From NCBI GenBank assembly GCA_020850355.1, contig JADZEX010000012.1:18967-82966 (forward strand): 64,000 bases of DNA, written 5' to 3'. The stretch's first letter is position 1. Each line of letters opens with the position of its first letter. Under the pieces are notes generated by a model that worked only from the letters and a program-made list of their open reading frames with translations, ran no database searches and was not told the origin of the DNA. A program made the translations under genes and the position numbers. This DNA is from Fimbriimonadaceae bacterium (lineage in GTDB: Bacteria; Armatimonadota; UBA10988). Positions 50,910 through 59,914 of this stretch are shown here, piece by piece.

Positions 50910-52172
50910 TCAGTAGAACAGGTAGACCCACCAGTTCCTGACCGGCGCCCCTTGCTCATCGCGGCAGGGGTTGTCGAGGCCGGGCATGCACTGCCGCCAG
51001 TAGACCAGCCAGGCGCCCATGCAGTCGGGGCACTGCCGGGCGTAGCCGCGGAAGGCGCTGCTGTCAAACGGCGCGGCCAGGTCGCGGCCGTCGGGCCCGT
51101 TGTGGCGCAAGAAGCTGCGGATCGTGCTCTGTAGCGTGACCGGGCTGGCGTTGTCGTAGTGGTTGCGTCCGCCCGGCGGGAAGTGGACGTTGCCACCGAC
51201 CGCCACGTAGCGGTCGATCCGGTGGGTCTGCTCGCCGCGCCGGACCTCGACCGCGCCATCGTCCAGGTAACGCACGGCCTCGGCGCCCTTGGTGGCGTAG
51301 AGGCTGTTGAAGGGCAGGCCGTACTTGCGGTCGAGGTTGAACTCGGCGTACTCGTAGAGCAGCTTGCGGAACGGCGGAATGCTGTTGGAGTGGGCCATGC
51401 CCTCCAGGGCGTGGCCGTAGTTTTCCATCACGCAGCCGATCCCCCGCGCGGGGTTGGCGAAGGTGATCCGGAAACTGCGACCGACCCAGGGCATCGTCTT
51501 GGAGTGCCCGTTGCCCGCCCAGCCATGCACCCCCGGCCGCGGCTGACCGGCCTCGTCGTAGTACTGCTTGTCCTCAATCGTCTCGTACGGTGCGCCGCGC
51601 GGCTCGTGGATCCAGTAGAACAACAGCTCGTGCACCATCCCGGCGTTGATCAGCTCGCTGAGCGTCAGATAGCGCTGCGGATCGGCCGGGTCGCGGAAGC
51701 CGTAGCAGGCGGCGAAGGTGTCGTTGTAGAGCGCGCCGTAGTCGAAGGTCTCCGGACCCTGCGGCAGGTAGGGCGCCCGGCTGCAGTTGGCCTGGGCCTG
51801 CTCGGCGGTCGGGTTGGTGTCGCGCAGGTTGACGTACTTCAGCACCTGGTAGTTCAGGAAGGCCGGCGCGGCGGGATCCTCGAAGCCGTGGTAGCGCGTG
51901 CTCTCGGCCAGTTGGCCGATCAGGTCGGTGGTCTTCTGCCGTAGCGCCTGGTCGTCGACCGAGTTGGCGAAGTTGAGCACCAGCAGCCGCGGGCGCAACT
52001 CGCGCAGCTCGTCGTGGTGGGCCACCAGCCAGGGATCGCTGTTGCGCCAACTGACGCGGTTCGGCCAGACCCGCAAGTCGTCCTGGCCGGCGTCGAGCGG
52101 GCTGACCTCGGCCGCCAGGGTGGCACTGCTGCCCAGCAGGAGCAGGCCCAGCAGTCCACTGCGCAGTCCCAT
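50910..52172 (-). CDS. Exported protein of unknown function
   Basis: 420 residues from ATG 52172 (GGAGAG seven bases upstream), signal peptide MGLRSGLLGLLLLGSSATLA. The mature part opens with RVWPNRVSWRNSDPWLVAHH. It has conserved-looking motifs YWIHEPRGAPYE, VMENYGHALEGMAHSN and a Cys pair CPDCMGAW near the C-terminus, ending NWWVYLFY. I do not recognise the family. The His- and aromatic-rich motifs might mark a metal or carbohydrate site. It sits among glycan-active genes. Confidence 0.6.
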   Translation of the reverse strand: MGLRSGLLGLLLLGSSATLAAEVSPLDAGQDDLRVWPNRVSWRNSDPWLVAHHDELRELRPRLLVLNFANSVDDQALRQKTTDLIGQLAESTRYHGFEDPAAPAFLNYQVLKYVNLRDTNPTAEQAQANCSRAPYLPQGPETFDYGALYNDTFAACYGFRDPADPQRYLTLSELINAGMVHELLFYWIHEPRGAPYETIEDKQYYDEAGQPRPGVHGWAGNGHSKTMPWVGRSFRITFANPARGIGCVMENYGHALEGMAHSNSIPPFRKLLYEYAEFNLDRKYGLPFNSLYATKGAEAVRYLDDGAVEVRRGEQTHRIDRYVAVGGNVHFPPGGRNHYDNASPVTLQSTIRSFLRHNGPDGRDLAAPFDSSAFRGYARQCPDCMGAWLVYWRQCMPGLDNPCRDEQGAPVRNWWVYLFY

Positions 52173-52271
52173 CGCCGCTCTCTCCGTGTCCGGGCGTTCG
52201 GCCGGGCGGACCGCGTTCCTGCCGGCAGGATTCAGCCGGCCCACCACCAAGCCGGCGGCCGGAGCGGTGCG

Positions 52272-53330
52272 ATGACCTCACGCGAACGAGTCCTGGCAGC
52301 CTTGGCGGGACAGCCGGTCGATCGGCTGCCGCACTTTGAGGAGTTCATGCCGGGGTTCGTCGAACGCTGGCGGGCCGAGCGCGCGGTCCCGGCGGAGCTG
52401 GACATTCGGGCCCACTACGGCACCGACATCACCATTCTGACCCCCGAGGAGGGCGTCTTCGCCGCCAACGCCGCGGTGCTCGATCGGCAGGAGCGGCGAA
52501 CCATCCGCCGCGACGCCTGGGGCCGACTGCTGCGCGAGCAGGCCGGTAGCTGGTTCTACGAAGTGCTGGCCCAGCCGGCGGCGACCGCCGACGAGTGCGC
52601 GGCGCTGGAGTACGACGACCCACTCGACCCGTGGCGCTACCAGGGCTACGAGCAGCAGCTCGCGGGCTGCCGCCAGCAGCAGTTGGCCGGCTTCTGCAAG
52701 ATCGGTGGGCCGTTCCTGCGGACGACCTTCGTCCGCGGCGAGACGGAGTACCTGCAGGACATCGCCGCCGACCCGGAGTACGCCAGGCTGCTGGCCGACA
52801 AGATGGCCGACCACCTGATCGCCGTCGCGGTCGAGTCGCTGCGGCGGGGTGGGGAGCTGGTGCAGCAGATTGGCGCCAGCATGTGGGACGACATCGCCTA
52901 CAACAACGCCCTGCTGATCAGTCCGCGGAGCTTCGAGCGGATCTTCCTGCCCGGCTACGCCCGGATCGTGCAGGCCTGCAAAGAGGCCGGGGCGCGCTGG
53001 TTCTGGTTCCACTCCGACGGCGACATCCGCGCGCTGCTGCCCTGCCTCGCCGAGATTGGGGTGGACCTGATCAACCCCGTCGAGCCGCGGGCCGGGATGG
53101 ACGTCGTGGCGCTGGCCCGGCAGTACCGCGGGCGACTGCAGTTCGTCGGCGGGGTCGACAACTCCGGCGTGATCTGCGGCGGCACCCCGGACGAGGTGCG
53201 CGCCCACACCGCGCCCATCGCCGCCGCGGCGCGGCGCGGCGAGGGGATCATCATCGGCATGCACAGCGTCGAATCCGACGTGCCGGTCGTCAACTACGAA
53301 ACCTACTGGGACGTCGTGATGGCCTCCTGA
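52272..53330 (+). CDS. Uroporphyrinogen decarboxylase (URO-D)-family protein
   Basis: 352 residues. RERVLAALAGQPVDRLPHFEEF is the usual URO-D-like opening; the barrel shows SMWDDIAYNN, FWFHSDGDIRALLP, and GVDLINPVEP followed by a Gly-rich strand FVGGVDNSG. Such paralogues are abundant in carbohydrate loci of environmental phyla and are mostly not haem enzymes; some resemble corrinoid methyltransferases (MtaA/CmuA type). Cofactor and substrate are unknown. Plus strand, 92 bases before the radical-SAM gene. Confidence 0.82.
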   Translation: MTSRERVLAALAGQPVDRLPHFEEFMPGFVERWRAERAVPAELDIRAHYGTDITILTPEEGVFAANAAVLDRQERRTIRRDAWGRLLREQAGSWFYEVLAQPAATADECAALEYDDPLDPWRYQGYEQQLAGCRQQQLAGFCKIGGPFLRTTFVRGETEYLQDIAADPEYARLLADKMADHLIAVAVESLRRGGELVQQIGASMWDDIAYNNALLISPRSFERIFLPGYARIVQACKEAGARWFWFHSDGDIRALLPCLAEIGVDLINPVEPRAGMDVVALARQYRGRLQFVGGVDNSGVICGGTPDEVRAHTAPIAAAARRGEGIIIGMHSVESDVPVVNYETYWDVVMAS

Positions 53331-53422
53331 GCCCTTCGCCCGACGCGGCCGGGTGGTGGCAGGAGCCTTGTAGATTCGCAGGTTGCCTGACGCCGCTGGG
53401 ACGCCTGGGCGGGGAGGGGCCG

Positions 53423-54316
53423 ATGCAATCGCCGACCGGCATGGTGCTGGAGGTCCGACGCGACCGCATGCCGTCGCGCGCAGTGGTCCTGCTGAAGGGC
53501 TGCCCGCTGCGCTGCGGCTGGTGCCAGCGGCCCGAGGCGCAGCACTTCCGACCCGAGGTCTGGCTGTCATCCGAAGTCTGCCGTACCTGTGGCACCTGCC
53601 AGACCGTCTGCGAGCCGGGCCGCCACCAGGTCCAAGACGGCGTTCACGAGATGATCGCCGGGGCCCACTGCAACGCCTGCCGGATGTGTACCGAGCATTG
53701 CCCGCATGACGCCCTGCAGATGCTGGGCCAGGTGCTCGGTGCCAGCGAGGTGGTCAGCACGCTGCAGGCGCTGGCCGCCGAGCAGCCGCTGACCGAGGTA
53801 CTGGTCGGGGGCGGTGAGCCGCTCTACCAGCACGAGTTCGTCGCCGACCTGCTGCCCCGGCTACGGGAGCGCGGCTGGCGGGTCGTTGTGCGGACCGCCG
53901 GCTGGGGCCCCCCGCAGACCTTCGCGGCGCTGCTGCCGCTCTGCGACGAGCTGGTGATCGACCTCAAGGAGACCGATCCGCAACTGCATCAGGTCTGGAC
54001 CGGCCAGCCGCTGGAGCCGCTGCTGGCGAACCTGCGGGCCGCCTGTGCCAATGGCCACCAGGTCACGCTACGGTTGCCGGTGGTGCCGCTCTCCAACGAC
54101 CGTGAAGACCACTGGCACGCCGTCGCCGACCTGCTCGGCGAGCTGCCGCACCCGCCGCCAGTGCGCCTGGTCGCCTACCAACCGGCCGGCGACGAGCACC
54201 GCCACAGCCTGGGCTGGAGCCCAGGCCTGATCGACGGCGCGCCCGCCACGCGGCCCGCCCGGCTGGCCAGCATCGGCCAACTCTTGACCCGGCGCGGGGT
54301 CACCGTGCTCGACTGA
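53423..54316 (+). CDS. Radical SAM protein of the glycyl-radical-enzyme activase type
   Basis: 297 residues. The radical-SAM CX3CX2C is in LLKGCPLRCGWCQRPE. Next comes a ferredoxin-like insert with two 4Fe-4S Cys sets (CRTCGTCQTVC and CNACRMCTEHC), the mark of activases for glycyl radical enzymes other than PflA. VGGGEPLYQ supplies the GGE motif. Such proteins install a glycyl radical on a partner enzyme, but none is in the window. GGGGAGG precedes ATG 53423; the longer frame upstream is the URO-D gene read out of frame. Confidence 0.85.
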   Translation: MQSPTGMVLEVRRDRMPSRAVVLLKGCPLRCGWCQRPEAQHFRPEVWLSSEVCRTCGTCQTVCEPGRHQVQDGVHEMIAGAHCNACRMCTEHCPHDALQMLGQVLGASEVVSTLQALAAEQPLTEVLVGGGEPLYQHEFVADLLPRLRERGWRVVVRTAGWGPPQTFAALLPLCDELVIDLKETDPQLHQVWTGQPLEPLLANLRAACANGHQVTLRLPVVPLSNDREDHWHAVADLLGELPHPPPVRLVAYQPAGDEHRHSLGWSPGLIDGAPATRPARLASIGQLLTRRGVTVLD

Positions 54317-54377
54317 GCTCGCCCGCCCTTGTCAGCGGCCCCCGCCGGCTTGGACCCTACGGTCAGGAGACCGCCGG

Positions 54378-57300
54378 ATGCGCCGTCCGTTGCCCTGGCT
54401 GGTCCTGGCCCTGCTGGGAGGGTTGCCCACGATGGCTGCCGATCCACGCGGCTGGTACACCCCGGCCCGCCTGACCAACCTCCGCCAGAATCTCGCCCAA
54501 CAGGCCTGGGCGCAGGCGCAGGCCAAGGACCTGATCGCCCGGGCCGACGGCTGGCTGGCGCTGGGCGAGCCGGCGCTCCGGCGCCTGGTGCCGCCGCCGC
54601 AGGTGGCGCGGGCGATCATCGTGCATGCCTCGGGGTGTCCGGTCCACGGCGCCGAGCTGAACCGCATCGGGATGTACAAGTGGATCCTCAAGCCCGACCA
54701 GCCCTGGCGGGTGACCTGCCCGGTGGGCGGTGAGAGCTACCCCAGCAACGACTTTGCCGCCTACGCTGCCTCCGGTTTCCAGGACCGCACGCTGCTGACT
54801 GGCGACTACCCAGACGACGGTTGGGGCTGGCGTCGGCCGGGGCAGGATAGGAAGTACTGGTTCACTGGCTACTGGGCCCACTGGGCAGCGCGCAGCTTCT
54901 TGCTCGACGCCCTTCGCGACGGCTCGCAGGCCTACCTGATCAGCGGCGACCGCCGTTACGCCCACCTCGTCGGTCTGCTGTTGTGGCAGCTCAGCGTCTA
55001 CTACCCGGACTACCGCTACGAGGCGCAGTCGCGCTACGGCACCGAGTTCGATCCGCACTATTACGGCCGGCTGCTCTACCACACCTGGGAGTGCTTCACG
55101 GTGCAGGAGGTGGCCCCCGCCTACGACGCCGTGCGCGAGGCCCTGGCCGACGACGCGGCGCTGGCGGCCACCGCCGGCTGCGCGGGAACACAGGTCCAAG
55201 AAGCCATCGAGGAACGCCTGCTGCGCACGATGGCCCGCGACATCCTGGCCACGCCGCCGCGGATCCAGGGCAACTACGGGATGCACCAGGTCGGGCTGCT
55301 GCAACTGGCGGCCATCCTGCCCGACCGCGGTGCCCCGCCGCGGCGCGCCGCGATGGTCGAGTGGGTGCTGCGCAACGACCAGGTCACCAGCTACACCGGC
55401 CTGGGGCTGGAACAGGCGCTCGACAACCTGGTCCACCGCGACGGCTTCCCCTTCGAGAACCCCGGCTACAACACCCTCTGGTTGCGCGAGTTGACCGCCG
55501 TGGCCGAAGCGCTGCGCGAGACCGGCACCGACGTCTACACCTGGCCACGCTTCCGCAAGCTGCTGCGCTGGCCGCTGGAGTTGGCCTGCGCCGGGCAGTT
55601 CACGCCGGCCCTCGGGGACGGTGGCAACCTCTACTCGCGCGTCCTCGGGTTCAACTACGACGACGGCCGCGCCGCCATCACCCGGTTGCAGGATCCGGCC
55701 TATTCGCGGGCCGTGCTGCAAGACGGCGCGAAGCCGGCGCCGCGGCTTTTCGAGCCCGCGCTGGAGGAGCTGGCCGCCGCCCAGGCCGCGGCGCATCCCG
55801 AGCCGGTCGGAGTGAGCAGCCGGCTGCTGCCCGGGCTGGGGTACGCCACGTTGCAGACCGGCACGGCCGCCAACCGCAGCGCGGTCAGCCTGTTCTACGG
55901 TTACTATGTCGGTCACGCGCACTACGATCGGCTGCACCTCGACCTGTTCAGCCAGGGCCGCAGCTTGCTGCCCGACTTCGGTTACCCCGAGACCGCCGAC
56001 GTCTACGACCCTCGCCGCTTCGGCTTCTTTGCGCACACCGTTGCCCACAACACGGTGCTGGTCGACCAGCACCGGCAGCAGGCCAGTCAAGGCTACCTGC
56101 GGGTGTTTGACCCCGGCGCTGGCGCCCAACTGCTGGAGGTCGGCGCCGAGAGCGCCTACCCCGGCGTGGCGCAGCTCTACCAGCGCACGCTGCTGCTGGT
56201 CGACGTGACCCCCACGCAGCACTATCTGGTCGAGATCTTTCGCGTCCGCGGCGGGCAGCAGCACGACTGGCTGGTTCACGGGACCGGCGCCGTGTGCAGC
56301 GCCGCGCCCGACCTGGGCGCAACCCGTGACGCCGGCACGCTGGCCGGGCCGGAAGTACCCTACGGCCAGTTCTACGACGACCCCGATCTGCGCGACAAGC
56401 CGGTCGGCACCGTGAGCTATGCCGGCTACGCGGGGTCGGGGTTCCAGTGGCTGTTCAACGTGCAGCAGGCCCCGCTGGCGGCTGGTCAGACGGTTTCCTG
56501 GGCCGTCCCGGCGAGTGGCGCCAACCCCGGCCTGACGCTGCGGGCGCACCTGGTCGGTCGCGACGAGACGCTGCTCAGCGCCGACGCTCGGCCACAGAAT
56601 CTGAGCAGCCTGCCCCGGACGGTGCGCTACGTCGTCCGCCGACGACAGGGGCCGGCGCTCGAGAGTACTTTCGTGACCGTCTTCGAGCCGTACCGCGAGC
56701 AGCCCTTCGTGCAGGGCGTGCGGCCGCTGGCGGTCGCCGGACCGGGCCTCCCCGTGGCGCTGGCCATCGACACCAGCGCCGGGCCACACCTGCTGCTGCA
56801 CCGCCTGCAGCGCGGCCCGAGGGTGACGCTGCCGAGCCTGGCCGGCGAGCTGACGACGGACGCCGCGGCCGTGCTGGCAGTGGCCGACCCGGCGGGGCAA
56901 CCGCAGCGCGCCTACGTCTACAACGCCAGTGGGGCGCAGTGGGGCAGGTTGGCGCTGCCCGTGGCGCCGAACCAACGGCGGCGCGTGACCGCCCTCGACT
57001 GGGCCACGGGCAGCCTGACCTGCGACGCACCACTAACCGAAGTGCCGGCGGGTGGATACCTCGTGACCACGCGAGTCGACGCCGGGGCCGCGGCCCGAGT
57101 CGACCGCCTGCTGGGCGGGGCCCACCTCAGCCTGGGAGACGACGACCTGACCTGCGGTCGGTTCAACGTCACGGCGGTCGAGGGCGAGACCCTGCGGGTC
57201 AACCCACCGTTCGTCTACCTGGCCTGGCCCGGCGTCGCCGTGGTGGACGCGGCAGGCCGCTCGCTAGGCCGTCTGACGGCCCGCGGGAGCGGCAGCCTGA

Positions 57301-57434
57301 CGGTCAGTGCCCCACCCGCCAGGCTGACCGACCTGCCCGCCGACGAGCGCGGCCGCCGGATGGTGCGCTGCGTCGTGCTGGATGTCGGCGACGAGCTCGA
57401 ACTGCCGATGTCGCGGCGCTGGCAACGCGACTGA
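54378..57434 (+). CDS. Exported heparinase II/III-like protein
   Basis: 1018 residues, signal peptide ending near residue 20 (GGLPTMA). An N-terminal alpha-helical toroid (WFTGYWAHWAARSFLLDALR, GNYGMHQVGLLQLAAI) is followed by a beta-sandwich domain with GHAHYDRLHLDLFSQGRSLL and FAHTVAHNTVLVD. Their His and Tyr residues fit heparinase II/III-type polysaccharide lyases, and a C-terminal sandwich follows. These enzymes break acidic polysaccharides by beta-elimination; the substrate cannot be read. AGGAGA lies upstream of the ATG. Last gene of the 46-57 kb glycan region. Confidence 0.8.
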   Translation: MRRPLPWLVLALLGGLPTMAADPRGWYTPARLTNLRQNLAQQAWAQAQAKDLIARADGWLALGEPALRRLVPPPQVARAIIVHASGCPVHGAELNRIGMYKWILKPDQPWRVTCPVGGESYPSNDFAAYAASGFQDRTLLTGDYPDDGWGWRRPGQDRKYWFTGYWAHWAARSFLLDALRDGSQAYLISGDRRYAHLVGLLLWQLSVYYPDYRYEAQSRYGTEFDPHYYGRLLYHTWECFTVQEVAPAYDAVREALADDAALAATAGCAGTQVQEAIEERLLRTMARDILATPPRIQGNYGMHQVGLLQLAAILPDRGAPPRRAAMVEWVLRNDQVTSYTGLGLEQALDNLVHRDGFPFENPGYNTLWLRELTAVAEALRETGTDVYTWPRFRKLLRWPLELACAGQFTPALGDGGNLYSRVLGFNYDDGRAAITRLQDPAYSRAVLQDGAKPAPRLFEPALEELAAAQAAAHPEPVGVSSRLLPGLGYATLQTGTAANRSAVSLFYGYYVGHAHYDRLHLDLFSQGRSLLPDFGYPETADVYDPRRFGFFAHTVAHNTVLVDQHRQQASQGYLRVFDPGAGAQLLEVGAESAYPGVAQLYQRTLLLVDVTPTQHYLVEIFRVRGGQQHDWLVHGTGAVCSAAPDLGATRDAGTLAGPEVPYGQFYDDPDLRDKPVGTVSYAGYAGSGFQWLFNVQQAPLAAGQTVSWAVPASGANPGLTLRAHLVGRDETLLSADARPQNLSSLPRTVRYVVRRRQGPALESTFVTVFEPYREQPFVQGVRPLAVAGPGLPVALAIDTSAGPHLLLHRLQRGPRVTLPSLAGELTTDAAAVLAVADPAGQPQRAYVYNASGAQWGRLALPVAPNQRRRVTALDWATGSLTCDAPLTEVPAGGYLVTTRVDAGAAARVDRLLGGAHLSLGDDDLTCGRFNVTAVEGETLRVNPPFVYLAWPGVAVVDAAGRSLGRLTARGSGSLTVSAPPARLTDLPADERGRRMVRCVVLDVGDELELPMSRRWQRD

Positions 57435-57891
57435 AGCTCGCCGCGCCGGACCCAAGCCAGCCGCCGCTGGGGCGCGTTGGTGCCTTCTGGGGCAGCAGCG
57501 GTCCGCCCGCGCCGCCGCGTTGACTCGCTGCGGAAGCCAGTCGCACCACGCCCGAAGCCTCTCCGACCCACCACCGACCGCGGCGGGCCAGACCTGCCCG
57601 ACTCCCCGCACCCCCGGTGAGTCCGCCACGAATCCATCGCGAGTCGACCCGGAATAGCCCGTTTTCGCTACTTCTGGGCGCCGCGAGTGTCGATTCCAGG
57701 CGACTGAAATCGCCCTGCGCTATCGCCCAAATGCGCTTGCTGAGCGGGCCATCGGCGAGTCGACCGGCCCTTGGGAGAACCGCACCCCAATCTTGCTCAA
57801 AACCGCCCATCGATGCAGTTCAGGACTCCCCGGATCCGCTTGGAAAGCGGATCGCTGATTCGGCTCTGGCGCAACCTTCGCGCCTGGTCGA
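57435..57891. other. Long leader/intergenic region before the division cluster
   Basis: No supported gene. It contains the 9-base motif GAGTCGACC at 57641-57649 and 57757-57765, and its inverse GGTCGACTC at 57886-57894, plus the hairpin at 57833. The region leads into the mraZ promoter and probably carries regulatory sites. Small minus-strand frames here look like chance. Confidence 0.5.
57833..57853. repeat. Perfect inverted repeat upstream of the mraZ promoter
   Basis: GATCCGCTT at 57833-57841, loop GGA, and the exact complement at 57845-57853. It is 67 bases before the -35 box. A tight hairpin of this kind could end upstream transcription or be an operator. Confidence 0.55.
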
Positions 57892-57915
57892 CTCTTACTA
57901 TCGCAGGAGTAAGAG
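57892..57915. promoter_or_regulatory. Palindrome immediately upstream of the mraZ -35 box
   Basis: CTCTTACT at 57892-57899 and AGTAAGAG at 57908-57915, 8-base centre. It ends 4 bases before the -35 hexamer, an ordinary place for an activator or repressor site. It overlaps the inverted GGTCGACTC box. Confidence 0.5.
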
Positions 57916-57919
57916 CCGC

Positions 57920-57948
57920 TTGACACGCGGATCCTAGCCGGGTAGAGT
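57920..57948 (+). promoter_or_regulatory. Sigma-70-type promoter for mraZ and the dcw cluster
   Basis: A consensus -35 TTGACA at 57920-57925, a 17-base spacer and TAGAGT at 57943-57948, giving a leader of roughly 90 bases to the mraZ ATG at 58044. Best promoter match in the window together with that of tRNA-Gln. Confidence 0.72.
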
Positions 57949-58043
57949 CCTGGCTGTCAGCCGGAAGAGTCCGGGCTGGATGATTCTGGAAGGGACTGGG
58001 GAGCAGGTTACGGCGGGCGGTTCTGACAAGGGGCACGGCGGGC

Positions 58044-58523
58044 ATGTTGGCTGGCGCGTACGACGTCCAGTTCGATCCGGCGGGACGCATCACCGTCCCG
58101 GCGCGCCTGCGTGCCGAGTTGGGCGAAGAGGTCATCGTGACCCGCGCCCTGCCGCCGTACCAGCACCTGCTGATCTTCCCGGCCGACGCCTTCAAGCCGT
58201 ACCTCCGGAGCATCCTGCCGACGGTCACGACCGATCCGGGCCAAGAGGCCCTGCGGCGGATGCTGATGATGAATGCCTACCCCGTGAAGTTGGACAAGGC
58301 GGGGCGTCTGTTGATCGCCGAACCGCTCCGCCGGCGGGCGCGGTTGGAGGGCGCGGCGCGGTGTGTCGGGATGGACTACTGCCTGGAGCTCTGGTCGCAG
58401 GAGGCCATTGAAGATTGGGAGCGGGCGGCCAACACGCCTGAGATGCAGTACCGCATGGTGGAGGCGCTGCAGGGCCTGGGCAAGGCGCAGATGGAGCGCT
58501 GGCAGGCGGGTGAGGCGGCATGA
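58044..58523 (+). CDS. mraZ: Transcriptional regulator MraZ
   Basis: 159 residues with two SpoVT/AbrB-like halves, each carrying the DXXXR DNA-binding motif: FDPAGRITVPARLR and LDKAGRLLIAEPLR. MraZ binds repeats upstream of itself and controls the division/cell-wall operon it heads. It overlaps rsmH by 4 bases (ATGA). Autoregulation is expected from the family; its binding repeats could not be assigned with certainty in the leader. Confidence 0.92.
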   Translation: MLAGAYDVQFDPAGRITVPARLRAELGEEVIVTRALPPYQHLLIFPADAFKPYLRSILPTVTTDPGQEALRRMLMMNAYPVKLDKAGRLLIAEPLRRRARLEGAARCVGMDYCLELWSQEAIEDWERAANTPEMQYRMVEALQGLGKAQMERWQAGEAA

Positions 58524-59440
58524 GCGAGGTCCGGCACGAGCCGGTGCTGACGGCGGAGGTGGCGGAGTTGCTGGGAGGCGGCACGAGTCAGTGGCTGTGC
58601 GACGCGACCGTCGGCCATTTCGGCCACGGGGCGCTGCTGCTGGCGCAGGCCGCCCCGCAGGCGCGGCTGCTGGGGCTCGACCGCGACCCGGCGGCGCTGG
58701 CGGTGGCGGCGGCCGCGGCGGCGCCCTGGGGTGACCGGGTGACGCTGCGCCAGGCCGACTTCGCCGATCTGGAGGCCCTGGCCACCGAGTACACGCCGCA
58801 CGGCTTCGACCGGATCTTGCTCGACCTTGGCCTGAACACCGCCCAGCTCACCGGCGAGCGCTTCAGTTTCCACGGCACGGGGCTGCTCGACCAGCGTCTC
58901 GACCCGCAGCAGGGCGAGAGTGGTGCGGAGCTGCTGGCGCGGTTGAGCGAGGGCGAGATCGCCGACCTGCTGTTCAACTACGGCGACGAGCGCTACAGCC
59001 GGCGGATCGCCCGGAGGGTGGTGGAGGGACGGCGGCCCGGGCACCTGCTGACGACCGCCGAGTTTGTGGACCTGGTGCGGCGCAGCTACCCGCCGGCCGC
59101 GCGGCACGGCCGGCTGCACGTCGCGACCCGCGCGCTGCAAGCGGTGCGGGTCGCGGTCAACCGGTTGCTCGACAGCCTGGCGGCGGCGCTGCAGGCGCTG
59201 CCCCTGGCCCTGGCGCCAGGCGGGCGGGTTGGAATCATCAGCTTTCAGAGTCACGAAGACCGGATGGTCAAACTGGCGTTTCGGGAGTGCGGGACGAGCG
59301 GGTGGGGCACCTTGGTGACGCGGCGGCCGGTGACGGCCGGCGCCGCCGAAGTAGCCGCCAACCCGCAAGCGAGATCGGCGAAGTTGCGAGTTCTGGAGGC
59401 GGCGGCTCCAGCCTTGGAGGGTGGCAATGGCGTTCACTGA
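58520..59440 (+). CDS. rsmH: 16S rRNA (cytosine-1402-N4)-methyltransferase RsmH
   Basis: 306 residues. RHEPVLTAEVAELL and the SAM-binding LCDATVGHFGHGALLL are the RsmH/MraW opening; DRILLDLGLNTAQLT and GRVGIISFQSHEDRMVK are the later signatures. It methylates C1402 of 16S rRNA with SAM. Some usual residues are changed (for example SFQSHEDR for SFHSLEDR). It overlaps both mraZ and ftsL. Confidence 0.92.
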   Translation: MSEVRHEPVLTAEVAELLGGGTSQWLCDATVGHFGHGALLLAQAAPQARLLGLDRDPAALAVAAAAAAPWGDRVTLRQADFADLEALATEYTPHGFDRILLDLGLNTAQLTGERFSFHGTGLLDQRLDPQQGESGAELLARLSEGEIADLLFNYGDERYSRRIARRVVEGRRPGHLLTTAEFVDLVRRSYPPAARHGRLHVATRALQAVRVAVNRLLDSLAAALQALPLALAPGGRVGIISFQSHEDRMVKLAFRECGTSGWGTLVTRRPVTAGAAEVAANPQARSAKLRVLEAAAPALEGGNGVH

Positions 59441-59894
59441 ACGGGTCCCGGACGAGCGCTTCAGCTCTGCCAGCCGTGCAACGAGTTCCCGCGCGCGGGG
59501 CCCCGAGAGCGGCTTGGAGCGGCGGGCGGCGCCGCTCAGCGGGCGCGAACTGCTGCCAATGGGGCTGACCTTGATGCTGATCGGCGCCATCGCCGCGCTG
59601 CTGATTCTCTACCTCACGGCCTTCGGGCGGCTCTCGGCGCAGGGCGCGCGGGCCGCCGAGCTGGATCGGGAGATCCGCGAGATCTCGCAGCAGAACCAGG
59701 GCCTCCACGTTGCCCGGGACGGTCGCCGGCAGCAGGATCGCCTGGAGCGCGAGGCGCAACGGCTCGGTCTGGTGCCGGCCGGGGCGGTTGGCGTGCAGCG
59801 CGTCGAGGTGCCGGCCGGCTACCTCGAGGCCAGCGAACCGGTCGCCGCGCAGCCGGCGGTGGCGCCGGTGCAGACCAGCCAACTGCCACGCTAG
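59427..59894 (+). CDS. ftsL: FtsL-like division protein
   Basis: 155 residues: a basic cytoplasmic stretch, one hydrophobic helix (LTLMLIGAIAALLILYLTAF), then a heptad-patterned periplasmic coil (AELDREIREISQQNQ...RLEREAQRLGLV) typical of FtsL/DivIC proteins, and a Pro/Ala-rich tail. Position between rsmH and ftsI and the topology support the call; sequence identity in this family is always low. ATG 59427 has GGAGG seven bases upstream and lies inside the end of rsmH. Confidence 0.78.
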   Translation: MAFTERVPDERFSSASRATSSRARGPESGLERRAAPLSGRELLPMGLTLMLIGAIAALLILYLTAFGRLSAQGARAAELDREIREISQQNQGLHVARDGRRQQDRLEREAQRLGLVPAGAVGVQRVEVPAGYLEASEPVAAQPAVAPVQTSQLPR

Positions 59895-59914
59895 CTTGCC
59901 TCCGGGGGTGCGCT

